Shown here piece by piece: positions 4,579 to 13,500 of a DNA stretch of 18,352 nt. The DNA is from CAZGVW01 sp964529265 (GTDB taxonomy: Bacteria > Planctomycetota > Phycisphaerae > Phycisphaerales > UBA1924). The notes under the pieces were generated by a model. The model searched no databases, was not told where the DNA came from, and saw only the letters and a list, made by a program, of their open reading frames with translations. The DNA lies in assembly GCA_964529265.1 (NCBI GenBank), contig CAZGVW010000098.1:1-18352 (forward strand), in the 5' to 3' direction. The translations under genes were made by a program, and so were the position numbers. Within the stretch, counting starts at the first letter, position 1; every line of letters starts with the position of its first letter.

Positions 4579-5606
4579 TGAGCGAATCCCTGCCCACAGC
4601 CCGGCCCTCTTCCTCTGCCCCACCCTCCGGCGCCCAGCCCGGGGTGGACGCCACGCTGTATCTGCACCCGCAGACGCTGTCGCGGCTGGGGTCGTTCGAG
4701 ATGCGGGCGAAGCACATCGTCGAGGGCGTGATGAGCGGCATGCACCGCTCGCCGTACCAGGGGTTCAGCGTGGAGTTCGCGCAGCACCGGCCGTACGTGG
4801 CGGGCGACGACATCCGGCACCTGGATTGGAAGGTGTTCGGGCGCACGGACAAGCTGCACCTGAAGCAGCACCAGCAGGAGACGAACCTCGATCTGATGGT
4901 GCTGGTGGATTCATCGGGGTCGATGCAGTTCGGGTCGCGGCTGTTCCAGGAGGCGTCGGGCGTGGGGCGGAAGTCGAACCCCCGCGGCGGCGCGAACTGG
5001 ACGAAGTTCGACCACGCGACGGCGCTGGCGGCGGCGTTCTCCTATATGGCGCTGCGGCAGGGCGATCGCGTGGGGCTGGTGGTGTACGCGGACGAGGTGC
5101 GGGCGATGGTGCGGCGCTCGAGCGCGCAGGGGCAGTGGCGGCAGATCGTCGGCGCGCTCTCGACGCACCCGGTGGACCGATCGACGGACATCGCGCGCGT
5201 GATGGACCAGGTGCTCGCGAAACTGACCAACCGGTGCCTGATCATCATCATCAGCGATTTCTTCGAGGACCCCGCGCGGCTGCGCACGGCGCTGGCGCGG
5301 TGCCGGCACAAGCGGCACGACGTGATCGTGTGCCAGACGCTGGACAAACAGGAGCAGACGTTCGAGTTCCGCGACGCGGCGCCCTTCGAGGGGCTGGAGG
5401 GGGAGGGGCGGATCCGCCTCGACCCGCGCTCGATCAGGAAGGACTATCTGAAGGCGCTGAACGAGCACATCGATGCGGTGCGGAAGACGGCGCGGTCGTT
5501 CGGGTTCGACGACATGGTCGTGAGCACGCACGACTGGCTGGGGCCGCCGCTGGCGGGGTTCGTGGCGCGACGGAACGCGCGCATCAAGCGGAGCAAGGCC
5601 GGGTGA
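4578..5606 (+). CDS. DUF58 domain protein (VWA-like fold)
   Basis: A 342-residue soluble, probably cytoplasmic protein. Residues 1-25 are a Ser/Pro/Ala-rich leader. The DUF58 hallmark YVAGDDIRHLDWKVFGRTDKLHLKQ region spans 73-97. It is followed by a VWA-like metal site DSSGS (Asp111, Ser113, Ser115), a Thr at 203 in DRSTD, and Asp227 in IIISDFFED, all in the expected order, so the site looks intact. DUF58 proteins normally work with a MoxR AAA+ ATPase and membrane VWA proteins; here the membrane partners follow directly but no MoxR gene is in the window. The start at 4578 overlaps the previous stop by one base. It is the first gene of the operon; the next gene begins 58 bp on. The name is firm, the cellular role is not established. 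Confidence 0.9.
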   Translation: MSESLPTARPSSSAPPSGAQPGVDATLYLHPQTLSRLGSFEMRAKHIVEGVMSGMHRSPYQGFSVEFAQHRPYVAGDDIRHLDWKVFGRTDKLHLKQHQQETNLDLMVLVDSSGSMQFGSRLFQEASGVGRKSNPRGGANWTKFDHATALAAAFSYMALRQGDRVGLVVYADEVRAMVRRSSAQGQWRQIVGALSTHPVDRSTDIARVMDQVLAKLTNRCLIIIISDFFEDPARLRTALARCRHKRHDVIVCQTLDKQEQTFEFRDAAPFEGLEGEGRIRLDPRSIRKDYLKALNEHIDAVRKTARSFGFDDMVVSTHDWLGPPLAGFVARRNARIKRSKAG

Positions 5607-5664
5607 GGCACCGTCGCATGGAACCGATCGAGCGGCGAAGCGCGGCGCGAAGGGAGTCCGGCCG

Positions 5665-8001
5665 ATGACGCTGCTGCACCTCGGGCTGGGCCTGGCGGGC
5701 GTGGCGTGCGTCGCGATCCCGATCGTCATTCACCTGCTGTTTCGCAGGCGGCGGAAGCCGATTCTGTGGGGCGCGATGCGGTTCCTGCTGGAGGCGTATC
5801 GCCGGCAGCGTCGGCGGCTGACCCTGGAGCAGTTCCTGCTGCTGGCGGCGCGGTGCCTGGTGGTGGCGCTGCTGGCGCTGGCGATCGGGCGGCCGGTGCT
5901 GGAGGCGGCGGGCGCGCTGGGCGGGGGCGGCGCGCGGACGCTGTACGTGCTCATCGACAACGGGCTGGCGTCGTCGATCCGCGATGACGCGGGGCGCACG
6001 GCGCTCGAGAGGCACAAAGCCGCGGCGATGCGGCTGCTGCAATCGCTGGGGCCGGCGGATCGGGCGGGGCTGATGGCGCTGGGCGCGCCGGCGGAATCGC
6101 TGGTGGTTCCGGCGTCGGCGGATGTTTCCGCGGTGCGGGGGCTGGTCGAGGGGCTGGAGGCGACGGATGCGCCGACGGATTTCTCGTCGGCGTTCGAGCG
6201 CCTGCGCGGGGAACTCTCGAGCGATTCAGACGCGTCGCGCACGGACAACGTGATCGTGGCGATTCTCTCTGACTTCCTCACGGGCTCGGCGGACATCGGC
6301 ACGCCGCCGCCGGGCGTGTTCACCGGCCTTGCCGGATCCGCGGGCGCCGGCGTGCGGCTGCTGGCATCGCGCCCTGCGGAGGATGCGCCGGGAAACGTGC
6401 AGATCGTGAGTGTTGATCCGCTGCGGCCGGTGGTGCTCACGGGCGGCGAGGCGGCGACACTGGCTTCGGGCGTTGTGACGGTGCGATTGCGCCGGACCGG
6501 CCCCGCAGTGGCGGAACCCGGCGCGACGACGGTTCGGCTGCGAGTGGTTTCGGCGTCGGATGGCGTGGGCGGGGCGGGCGAACTGAGCGCCGCCGCGGCT
6601 CAGGCCGTGGTGCGCTGGGCGCCGGGGCAATCGGAGGCGACGGCGTCGCCCGCGGTGGATCTCTCGGCGGCGGCGGGGGGCGCGCTGATCGAGGCGGGCG
6701 GCGTGGCGCTGGTGGCGGAGATCGATCGCGATGCGCTGGATGGCGACAACGCGCACCGCAGGCCGGTGGCGGTGGCGGAGACGCTGCGCGTGGGCATGGT
6801 GGCGCGGCGGCGATTTGGCGGGGCGCCGACGATCGAGCGGCTCGATCCGGCGGATTGGATTCGCCTGGCGCTGCGGCCGTCGGACGCATCGCCGGTGGAC
6901 GTGATCGACATCGAGCCGGCGACGATCGATGCGCCGTCGCTCGCGGGGCTGGCGGCGGTGGTTCTGGTGCGGCCGGACCTGGTGGACGACGAAGGATGGA
7001 AGCGGCTCCGCGCGTTCGTGGATTCGGGCGGGATGCTGCTCATCTTCCCGCCGGCCGAGGAGCCGGTGCATCTGTGGACGGATCACGTCTCGGAGACGCT
7101 GGGCCTGCCGTGGCGCATCGCGCGCGAGGCGAAGGAGCACGATCCGCCGCTGGCGCTCACGACCGAGGGCGCAGCGTCGAGACTGCTCTCGCTCGTTGAG
7201 GAAGAGGCGCAGGATCTCGCTTCGACCGTGACCGTTGTGAAAACGCTGCCGATCGAGGATGCGCCGCAGGGGGTCGAGACGATTCTGCGCACGCAGGACG
7301 GCGCGCCGTGGGCGATCGCGGGTTCGCGCGTGGATGAGAGCGAGGAGACGGGCGATGGCGCAGCCCGCAGTGTCGAGCCGCGGGCGGAGCGGGGCCTGGT
7401 GGTCTATTTCGCGTCAACGCCGACGCTTTCGTGGACGAATCTTCCGGCGAGGCCGTTCATGGTGCCGCTGCTGAACGAGGCGGTGCGGCAGGGTGTGGGG
7501 CGTGCCGCGGGCACGTGGGCGTCGTTCGCCGGTCAGTTCATCATGGCGCCGGTGCGGGCGGTTGAGTTGCGGCCGGTGGCGGGGGGCGCTGAGCGCGGGG
7601 CGATTCTGCTGGATGCCGCGGGGCGGAGCGCGGCGCCGGTGCGTCGAGCGGGCCTGCTGCGGGCGGTGGATGGCCGCGGCGGATCGCGCGGATTGCTCGC
7701 GGTGAACGCCGATCCGGACGCGGGCCGCACCGACGTGCAGGCGCCCGCGGCGGTGCAATCGTGGCTGGCGGCGACGGGTGTGACGCCTGGCGCCTTTGCG
7801 TGGATTGAAGGCGGCGATGACCCCGCCGCGGATTCACCGTTCGCCGCGCTGGCGGAGGCCGAGGCGCGCTCGCCGATCAGTCTGCCGCTGCTCATCGCGG
7901 CGCTGGTGATCGCGATGTTGGAGGCGGTGATGGCGAGGTACTTCAGCCACTCGTTCCGCGAAGAGGGCGGCGCTGGTGGCGTGGAAGGAGCCGCGGCGTG
8001 A
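5665..8001 (+). CDS. BatA-like membrane protein with degenerate VWA domain
   Basis: A 778-residue membrane protein. The N-terminus is the BatA/aerotolerance-type module: TM1 (about 4-26, IPIVIHLLFRRRRKPI with the charged stop), a basic RRQRRRLTLEQFLLLAARC stretch, and TM2 (about 57-76) ending in IGRPVLE. A VWA-like domain follows, but its metal site reads DNGLA (98-102) where DxSxS is expected, so both serines are lost and metal binding is doubtful. Residues about 410-480 (VDVIDIEP...LRAFVDSGGMLLIFP) resemble the glutamine-amidotransferase-like flap domain common in planctomycete BatA proteins. A third TM (about 738-758) lies near the C-terminus, placing the middle in the periplasm. AGGGAG lies 8 nt before the ATG. 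The end overlaps the next start (GTGA). Probably partners the VWA protein encoded next. Confidence 0.85.
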   Translation: MTLLHLGLGLAGVACVAIPIVIHLLFRRRRKPILWGAMRFLLEAYRRQRRRLTLEQFLLLAARCLVVALLALAIGRPVLEAAGALGGGGARTLYVLIDNGLASSIRDDAGRTALERHKAAAMRLLQSLGPADRAGLMALGAPAESLVVPASADVSAVRGLVEGLEATDAPTDFSSAFERLRGELSSDSDASRTDNVIVAILSDFLTGSADIGTPPPGVFTGLAGSAGAGVRLLASRPAEDAPGNVQIVSVDPLRPVVLTGGEAATLASGVVTVRLRRTGPAVAEPGATTVRLRVVSASDGVGGAGELSAAAAQAVVRWAPGQSEATASPAVDLSAAAGGALIEAGGVALVAEIDRDALDGDNAHRRPVAVAETLRVGMVARRRFGGAPTIERLDPADWIRLALRPSDASPVDVIDIEPATIDAPSLAGLAAVVLVRPDLVDDEGWKRLRAFVDSGGMLLIFPPAEEPVHLWTDHVSETLGLPWRIAREAKEHDPPLALTTEGAASRLLSLVEEEAQDLASTVTVVKTLPIEDAPQGVETILRTQDGAPWAIAGSRVDESEETGDGAARSVEPRAERGLVVYFASTPTLSWTNLPARPFMVPLLNEAVRQGVGRAAGTWASFAGQFIMAPVRAVELRPVAGGAERGAILLDAAGRSAAPVRRAGLLRAVDGRGGSRGLLAVNADPDAGRTDVQAPAAVQSWLAATGVTPGAFAWIEGGDDPAADSPFAALAEAEARSPISLPLLIAALVIAMLEAVMARYFSHSFREEGGAGGVEGAAA

Positions 8002-10358
8002 ACGATCTGTTCGCCTGGCTGCTCGACCTCGATACGCTCCAGTGGGGCGCGGAAAGCGTGCGCTTCGGCTTCGAGCGGCCGCTGCCGCTCTGGGCGTGGC
8101 CGGGCGTGGTGCTCGCGGCGGGGGCGTTCGCGGCGTGGACGTATTCGAGGCTGACGGGGTCGGTGGCGGGGCGGAGCGCGCTGGCGGCGGCGCGGGCGCT
8201 GCTGCTCATCGCGGTCGTGGTGCTCATCGCGGGCCCGCAACTCGTGAAGACGGATGAGACCGTGGAGCGCGACTGGGTCCTGGCGCTGGTGGATCGCTCC
8301 GCCTCGATGCAGATCGAGGACGCCGCGGGGGCGGAGGGTGAATCGGGCCGGACGTCGCGCGAGGCGCAGTTGCGGCGCGCGATCGAGCGATCGTGGCCGA
8401 TGTGGAGCGAAGTGGCGGAGGAGCGCACGGTGGTGTGGCTGGGGTTCGACGCGGGGGCGTATGAACTCTCGCGCGACGAGGCGGGGGCGGCGCACGAGCG
8501 GGCGCTCGACCTCGGCGAGCCGACGGGGCGGCGCACGAGCCTGGCCGCGGCATTGGATCAGGCCCTGCGACGGGCGGCGGCGCGGCCGCTTTCGAGCGTG
8601 GTGATCTTCTCCGACGGGCGATCGATCGATGAGCCGGATCGGGCGGCGCTGCGGCGGTTGCGGGCGGAGCGCGTGCCGGTGCACGTGGTGCCGCTGGGCA
8701 GCGCCGACCCCGTGGCGGATCTGGCGATCCGCCGCGCGGAGGGCCCGCGGAGCGCGTTCGTGGGCGATTTCACGCCCGTGACGGTTGAGGTGGAGCGTCT
8801 CGGCGCCGCCGCGGTGGCGGGGGGCGTGGTGCGGCTGATCGATCAGAGCACGGGAATGGTGCTTGACGAGCGCCGCATCGATGGAGACGCGCCGGAGGAG
8901 ACGATCACGCTCACGCACCGCCCGAACGACCCCGGCGCATCGACGTGGGCTGTCGAGATCATTCCGGACGGGGCGGATCTCATCGCCGGCAACAACCGCG
9001 CGGAGTTCGCCATCGAACTCGTCGATCGGCCGATGCGGCTGCTCTATATCGATGGCTACCCGCGCTGGGAGCAGCGGTACCTCAAGAACGTGCTCATCCG
9101 CGAGAAGTCGATCACGTCGAGCAACCTGATCCTCGCGCCGAACCGGCGCCCGAGCCAGGAGGGCGACATCGAGATCGATGCGCTGCCCGCCTCGCCGGAG
9201 GAGTGGGCGCAGTTCGACGTCGTCGTGCTGGGCGACGTTTCGCCGGACGTGTTCACGAAAGATCAACTGCAGGACCTGCGCGAGCACATCGCGATCCGCG
9301 GCGGGGGGCTGCTCTGGATCGGCGGCCCGGGCGCCACGCCGGAATCGTGGTGGACCACGCCGATGGCCGACCTGCTGCCCTTCACGCGCGAGGCGCTGGC
9401 GAAGGGCCCTGGACTCTGGCCCGCCGTGATGGTTCCGACCGCGCTCGCGGAGCGCTTCGGCGCGCTGCGCCTCGGCGCAACGGCGGAAGACCCCTGGCCC
9501 CGGGAACTCTCAGATCCGCAGTCGGGCTGGGCGACGCTCCGCTGGCGGCAGCCCATCAACACGCTGTTCCTGAAGCCCACGGCCGAGACACTGGCCCACG
9601 CAGTTCCGGTGGACGACATCTCGGCCGGTGATCAGGGTTCGCCTGTGATCCTCTCCATGCGTTTCGGCGCCGGGCGGATCGTCTACGTGGCGACGGATGA
9701 GACCTGGCGCTGGCGATATGGCCGCGGGGAGATGCTCTTCGAGCGATTCTGGCTGCAACTGGTGCGCCTGCTCGGGCGCGAGAGCCTGGCGCGATCCGGG
9801 CGATCGGCGACGATCACGATCGAGCCCCGCCGCGCGGTCGTCGAGCAGCCGGTGCGCGTCGCGGTGGAACTGCTCGATCAGGCGCTGGTCGAGATGGGCA
9901 TGGGCGCGGTCGCTGTGCGCCTGGTGCGCACCCCGGAGCCGGGTGAGGATCAGCCGAGCCCGCCCGTCGAACTCACGCTGCGCCCGGATGACCGTTTCGG
10001 GCGCTCCTTCTCCGCCACCTGGGTGCCGGTGGAGGCGGGCGAGTGGAATGCTGCGCCCGTGGACCCGGCGCTCACGATGCTCGATCTCTCGGCGGACGCC
10101 GTGGTGACGCTGCCCGATGACGAACTGCGCCAACCTGAGACGAATCACCCGCTTCTGGAGCGATTGGCCCGTGATACGGAGGGCCAGGTGTTCCAGGTGA
10201 GCGATCTCGACCGCCTGCCCTCGGAACTGCCCAACCGCCGCGTCAGGCTTGTGAACGAAACCACCGAGGCCCTCTGGGACACGCCAGCGGCCCTGATCCT
10301 GGTCATCCTGCTGCTGACGTTCGAATGGGTGGGCCGCCGGCTGATCCACCTGATTTAG
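7998..10358 (+). CDS. Membrane VWA protein with amidotransferase-like domain
   Basis: A 786-residue membrane protein starting at GTG, with GGAAGGAG (7983-7990) 7 nt upstream. Two N-terminal TM segments (about 33-50 and 61-80) are followed by a VWA domain with an intact metal-site motif DRSASM (Asp99, Ser101, Ser103) and VVIFSDGRS near 200. A beta-sandwich-like stretch leads into RLLYIDGYPRWEQRYLKNVL (from about 347), a signature I associate with planctomycete VWA/amidotransferase-like membrane proteins, then a flavodoxin-like region with IRGGGLLWIGGPG. There is no cysteine in the whole protein, so it cannot be a working class I amidotransferase. A C-terminal TM (about 763-776) follows an Asp/Glu-rich region. 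It overlaps the BatA-like gene by 4 bp. Inferred role: metal-dependent binding partner in a periplasm-facing complex. Confidence 0.85.
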   Translation: MNDLFAWLLDLDTLQWGAESVRFGFERPLPLWAWPGVVLAAGAFAAWTYSRLTGSVAGRSALAAARALLLIAVVVLIAGPQLVKTDETVERDWVLALVDRSASMQIEDAAGAEGESGRTSREAQLRRAIERSWPMWSEVAEERTVVWLGFDAGAYELSRDEAGAAHERALDLGEPTGRRTSLAAALDQALRRAAARPLSSVVIFSDGRSIDEPDRAALRRLRAERVPVHVVPLGSADPVADLAIRRAEGPRSAFVGDFTPVTVEVERLGAAAVAGGVVRLIDQSTGMVLDERRIDGDAPEETITLTHRPNDPGASTWAVEIIPDGADLIAGNNRAEFAIELVDRPMRLLYIDGYPRWEQRYLKNVLIREKSITSSNLILAPNRRPSQEGDIEIDALPASPEEWAQFDVVVLGDVSPDVFTKDQLQDLREHIAIRGGGLLWIGGPGATPESWWTTPMADLLPFTREALAKGPGLWPAVMVPTALAERFGALRLGATAEDPWPRELSDPQSGWATLRWRQPINTLFLKPTAETLAHAVPVDDISAGDQGSPVILSMRFGAGRIVYVATDETWRWRYGRGEMLFERFWLQLVRLLGRESLARSGRSATITIEPRRAVVEQPVRVAVELLDQALVEMGMGAVAVRLVRTPEPGEDQPSPPVELTLRPDDRFGRSFSATWVPVEAGEWNAAPVDPALTMLDLSADAVVTLPDDELRQPETNHPLLERLARDTEGQVFQVSDLDRLPSELPNRRVRLVNETTEALWDTPAALILVILLLTFEWVGRRLIHLI

Positions 10359-10570
10359 CCTTCGAAACGCCCGGGCGCCGCCACGGAGGGTCAACCGGCC
10401 GATACCAAGAAGGCTGGCGCGCGTGTCGCCGAGGAGCCCTCAGGCCCTGACCACCGGCGCCGCCCCCCAGCGGCCATCGTCATGGGGCCTTCGCCCCGTC
10501 CAGACCCGGAATTGAGGCGTCGGAACTGCGAACCGGCCCCGGCGTATTGTTGAGGAAGGGTGTGACCTTG
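10359..10570 (+). other. 212 bp operon gap with hairpin and possible internal promoter
   Basis: This is the only sizeable gap in the operon. It contains a small hairpin GGGGC-CTTC-GCCCC (10484-10497) without a T-run and a -10-like TATTGT (10545-10550) with no good -35 at normal spacing (TTGAGG at 10512-10517 is 27 bp away). GAGGAAGGG (10552-10560) is the ribosome binding site of the next gene. The gap may separate two sub-operons or adjust relative expression. I see no coding potential in it. Confidence 0.4.
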
Positions 10571-13500
10571 ATGGCGACTGGACCTTCCAACCCTGAACAG
10601 GCCCGCGGGGCGAGGCCTGCCGGAATCGGCGCGGACATCGCGTCCGTGGCGGTGGCGATCCGTCGGCTCGGGACCCGGGCCCGGCGGGTGCTGCTGGCCC
10701 AGCGGGGGCTGGTGGTGCTGTCCGCCGCGGCGGGGGTGGTGATTCTGCTCGCCCTGGCCGATTTTCTGCTCCGGTTCCCGACCGGCCTGCGCATGGTGCA
10801 CTGGGCGATCGGCGTGGCGGTTCTGGCGGTGGCGGTTGTTCGATTTCTGCTCCCCGCGTGGCGATTTCGCCCCTCCGACACCGCTTTGGCGCTTCGAATT
10901 GAGCGACAGAAGCCGGATCTGCGCGGTCTGCTCGCCAGCGGTGTGGAATTGGCGGAGCGGGGCGATGCATCCCGCGCCGAGGGGGGCGCCGCGGGTCCTT
11001 CGGGGCCCGTGAACGAGTTCCTGCGTGGGCGGGTGGTGGCCGACGCCACGGAGCGGTGGTCGCACACCGGCGCACAGGGGATGCTGCGGACGAAGAGCCT
11101 GCTGCGGGCCGTGGGGTGGGCTGTGGTGGCGGCGGTGGCGGCGATTGCGATCACGTTCGCGCGGCCGGATCTCGCGGGCATCGGCGCGGCGCGCACGATG
11201 GCGCCGTGGGCCGGCGTGGATTGGCCCAAGCGGACGGAGGTGGCGGATGTCACGGCGCTGGATGTGCACCCGCTCGGGGCGGCGCTGCCGCTGCGGGCGG
11301 CGCTGACGAGATCGAATCGCACGGCGGAGCGCACGGACGTCGCCGCGCGCTACAGGCTGATTTCCGACGGCGACGCCTCGCCTTCGCAGCGCGTGCTGCT
11401 CACGTGGCAGGAGCGCGGTGTGCGCACGCCGGATGGCGTCGAATCGCCGCTCTTCGAGCGCCTCATCGAGGCGGATGCGGAGTTCGTGGACTACCGGTTC
11501 GAAACACTCGACGACGTCACGCCGTGGCGGCGCATCCGCCTCGTGCCGCCGCCGGCGGTGGTGGGCGCCACGGCGCGCATCACGCCGCCGGAGTACGCCG
11601 CGCGCCTGACCGCAGCCGCGGCGGCGGAGGAGGGCGCCGCGGCGTTCGGCCCCGTGGAGCAGGAGATGGGCCCGGGGCGCGACGAGCGCGCCATCGCGCC
11701 TCGCTCGCTCGCCGGCAGCGAAGTCGAGATGACGCTCACGCTCAACAAGCCCGTGCAGGCGCGCCCGGACGACGTGGTGTGGCTGGCGGGCGCTCTGGGG
11801 CCCGCGGCGGCGCACTCGCAGGTTTCACTCGCGCCCGCGCCGGACGATCCGAGCGTCTGGACCCTGCGCTGGACGCTCGACGAATCCCTGCGCCTCACGC
11901 TCAACCTCACGGATGAGCACGGCATCACGTCCGCCGAGGAGAGCGTGTACCGCTTCGAGGCGGTGGAGGATCGCGCGCCCTCCGCGACCATCACCGAGCC
12001 CGCGTCCGACCGCAACGTGCTCGCCACGGCGGTGGTGCCGATCGAAGCCGAAGGGCGCGACGACGTGGGCCTGGCGGATGTGTGGATCGAGCGGCAGAAG
12101 GCCGAGCCCGCGGGCGGGCCCGGAAGCGAGCCGAGCGGCCCGGGCGGCGCGATCGAAGCCGCGGGCGAGCCCGTGGAGCTCGTGCGCACGAGCGCGAGCG
12201 GGCGCGTGAGCGCCGAGGCGGAGGTTTCGCTCGATCTTTCCGTGCTCGGCCTGCGCCCGGGCGACGAACTGTGGCTCACCGCGTTCGCCTCGGACATCTT
12301 CGCATCGGAGGGCGTCGATCGCGAGCCTACGGCGTCCGCGGTGCGGCGGCTGCGCGTGATCTCCGAGGCGGAGTTCATCGAGGAAGTGCGCGACGAACTC
12401 TCCGCCGTGCGGCAGGCGGCGATCCGTCTGCACGAGCAGCAGGGCCAGTTGCGCGACCGCCTGCGCCGCTACGGGCCGGATGCGCACATCCGCCGCGGCC
12501 AGGCCCAGGTAAGCGAGCGCACCGCGCGGCAGACCGAATCCGTCGGGCAACTGCTCGATCGCGTGCGCCGCAACGGGCTGAACGATGAGATTCTGGAAGG
12601 CCTGCTGGACGATGCGCGGGTGATGCTGGATGAGGCCGGGAAGCGCTCGGAGGCCGCATCGATCGCGATCGAAGAGGCGTCGCCCGCGGAAGGCGCCGCG
12701 GCGGAGCGCGAACGCGGCGATGAGGATGAGGAAGCCGGCGCGGCCGGCGCGACGCCGCCGAACCAGGCCGGTGAGACGCCATCGCCGCGGCAGGGCGAGC
12801 AGCCTCAGGGCGCACAGCCATCGCCCGGCGCACAAAGCGGCGCACAGGACGGCGAACAGGACGGCGCGCAGGGCGGCGAGCGGGGCGAACAGCAGGAGGC
12901 TGGCGACGAATCGCGGCCAGGTTCCAAGCAAGGCGAGCAGCCCGGCGAGCAGCCCGGCGAACAGCCCGGCGAACAGGGCGAGGCCCAGCCATCCGGCGCC
13001 CAGTCCGGCTCGCCATCCGGCGGTCAGGAACAGCAGGGCGGCCAGCCGCAGCAGGGTGGCCAGGGTCAGCCGCAACAGGGCGGGGAACAGCAATCGCCGC
13101 AGGCCGGCCAGCAGCAGGAGCGCGCCGGCGAAGGCGAACAGGCCGAAGCGCAGCCTGAAGCGGATGAGCCCTCCGGCCCCGATGCGCCCATGAACGATGA
13201 GGACGTCCAGGCCGTCGATCGCGCGCAGGAGAACGTTCAGGAGCAACTCGAGGAGGTCATCAGCCTGCTCGACCGCGGCGAGGATTCGTGGGTCACACGC
13301 CGCCAACTCGAGAACATCGTCGAGCAGCAGAAGGCGCTCCGCGAAGAGACCGCCCTGGCCGGCGCGAGCACCGCGGGCCGCGAAGCCGAAGAACTCGACC
13401 AGCGCGAACTCTCGGAGCTGGAGCGCATCGTCCGCAAGCAGCGCGAACTCGCCGAGCAGCTCGCCCGCCTCACTGAGCAACTGGATGAGCGCAGCCGCCA

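Noticed and set aside
3333..4871. 512-codon minus-strand open frame opposite the dehydrogenase-like and DUF58 genes
   Set aside because: It has Ser/Pro/Arg-rich composition and reads through repeat copy 4; no domain is recognisable.
7533..9287. 584-codon minus-strand open frame opposite the BatA/VWA genes
   Set aside because: It is an Arg/His/Pro-rich shadow in high-GC DNA; the + strand genes have strong TM and VWA motifs.
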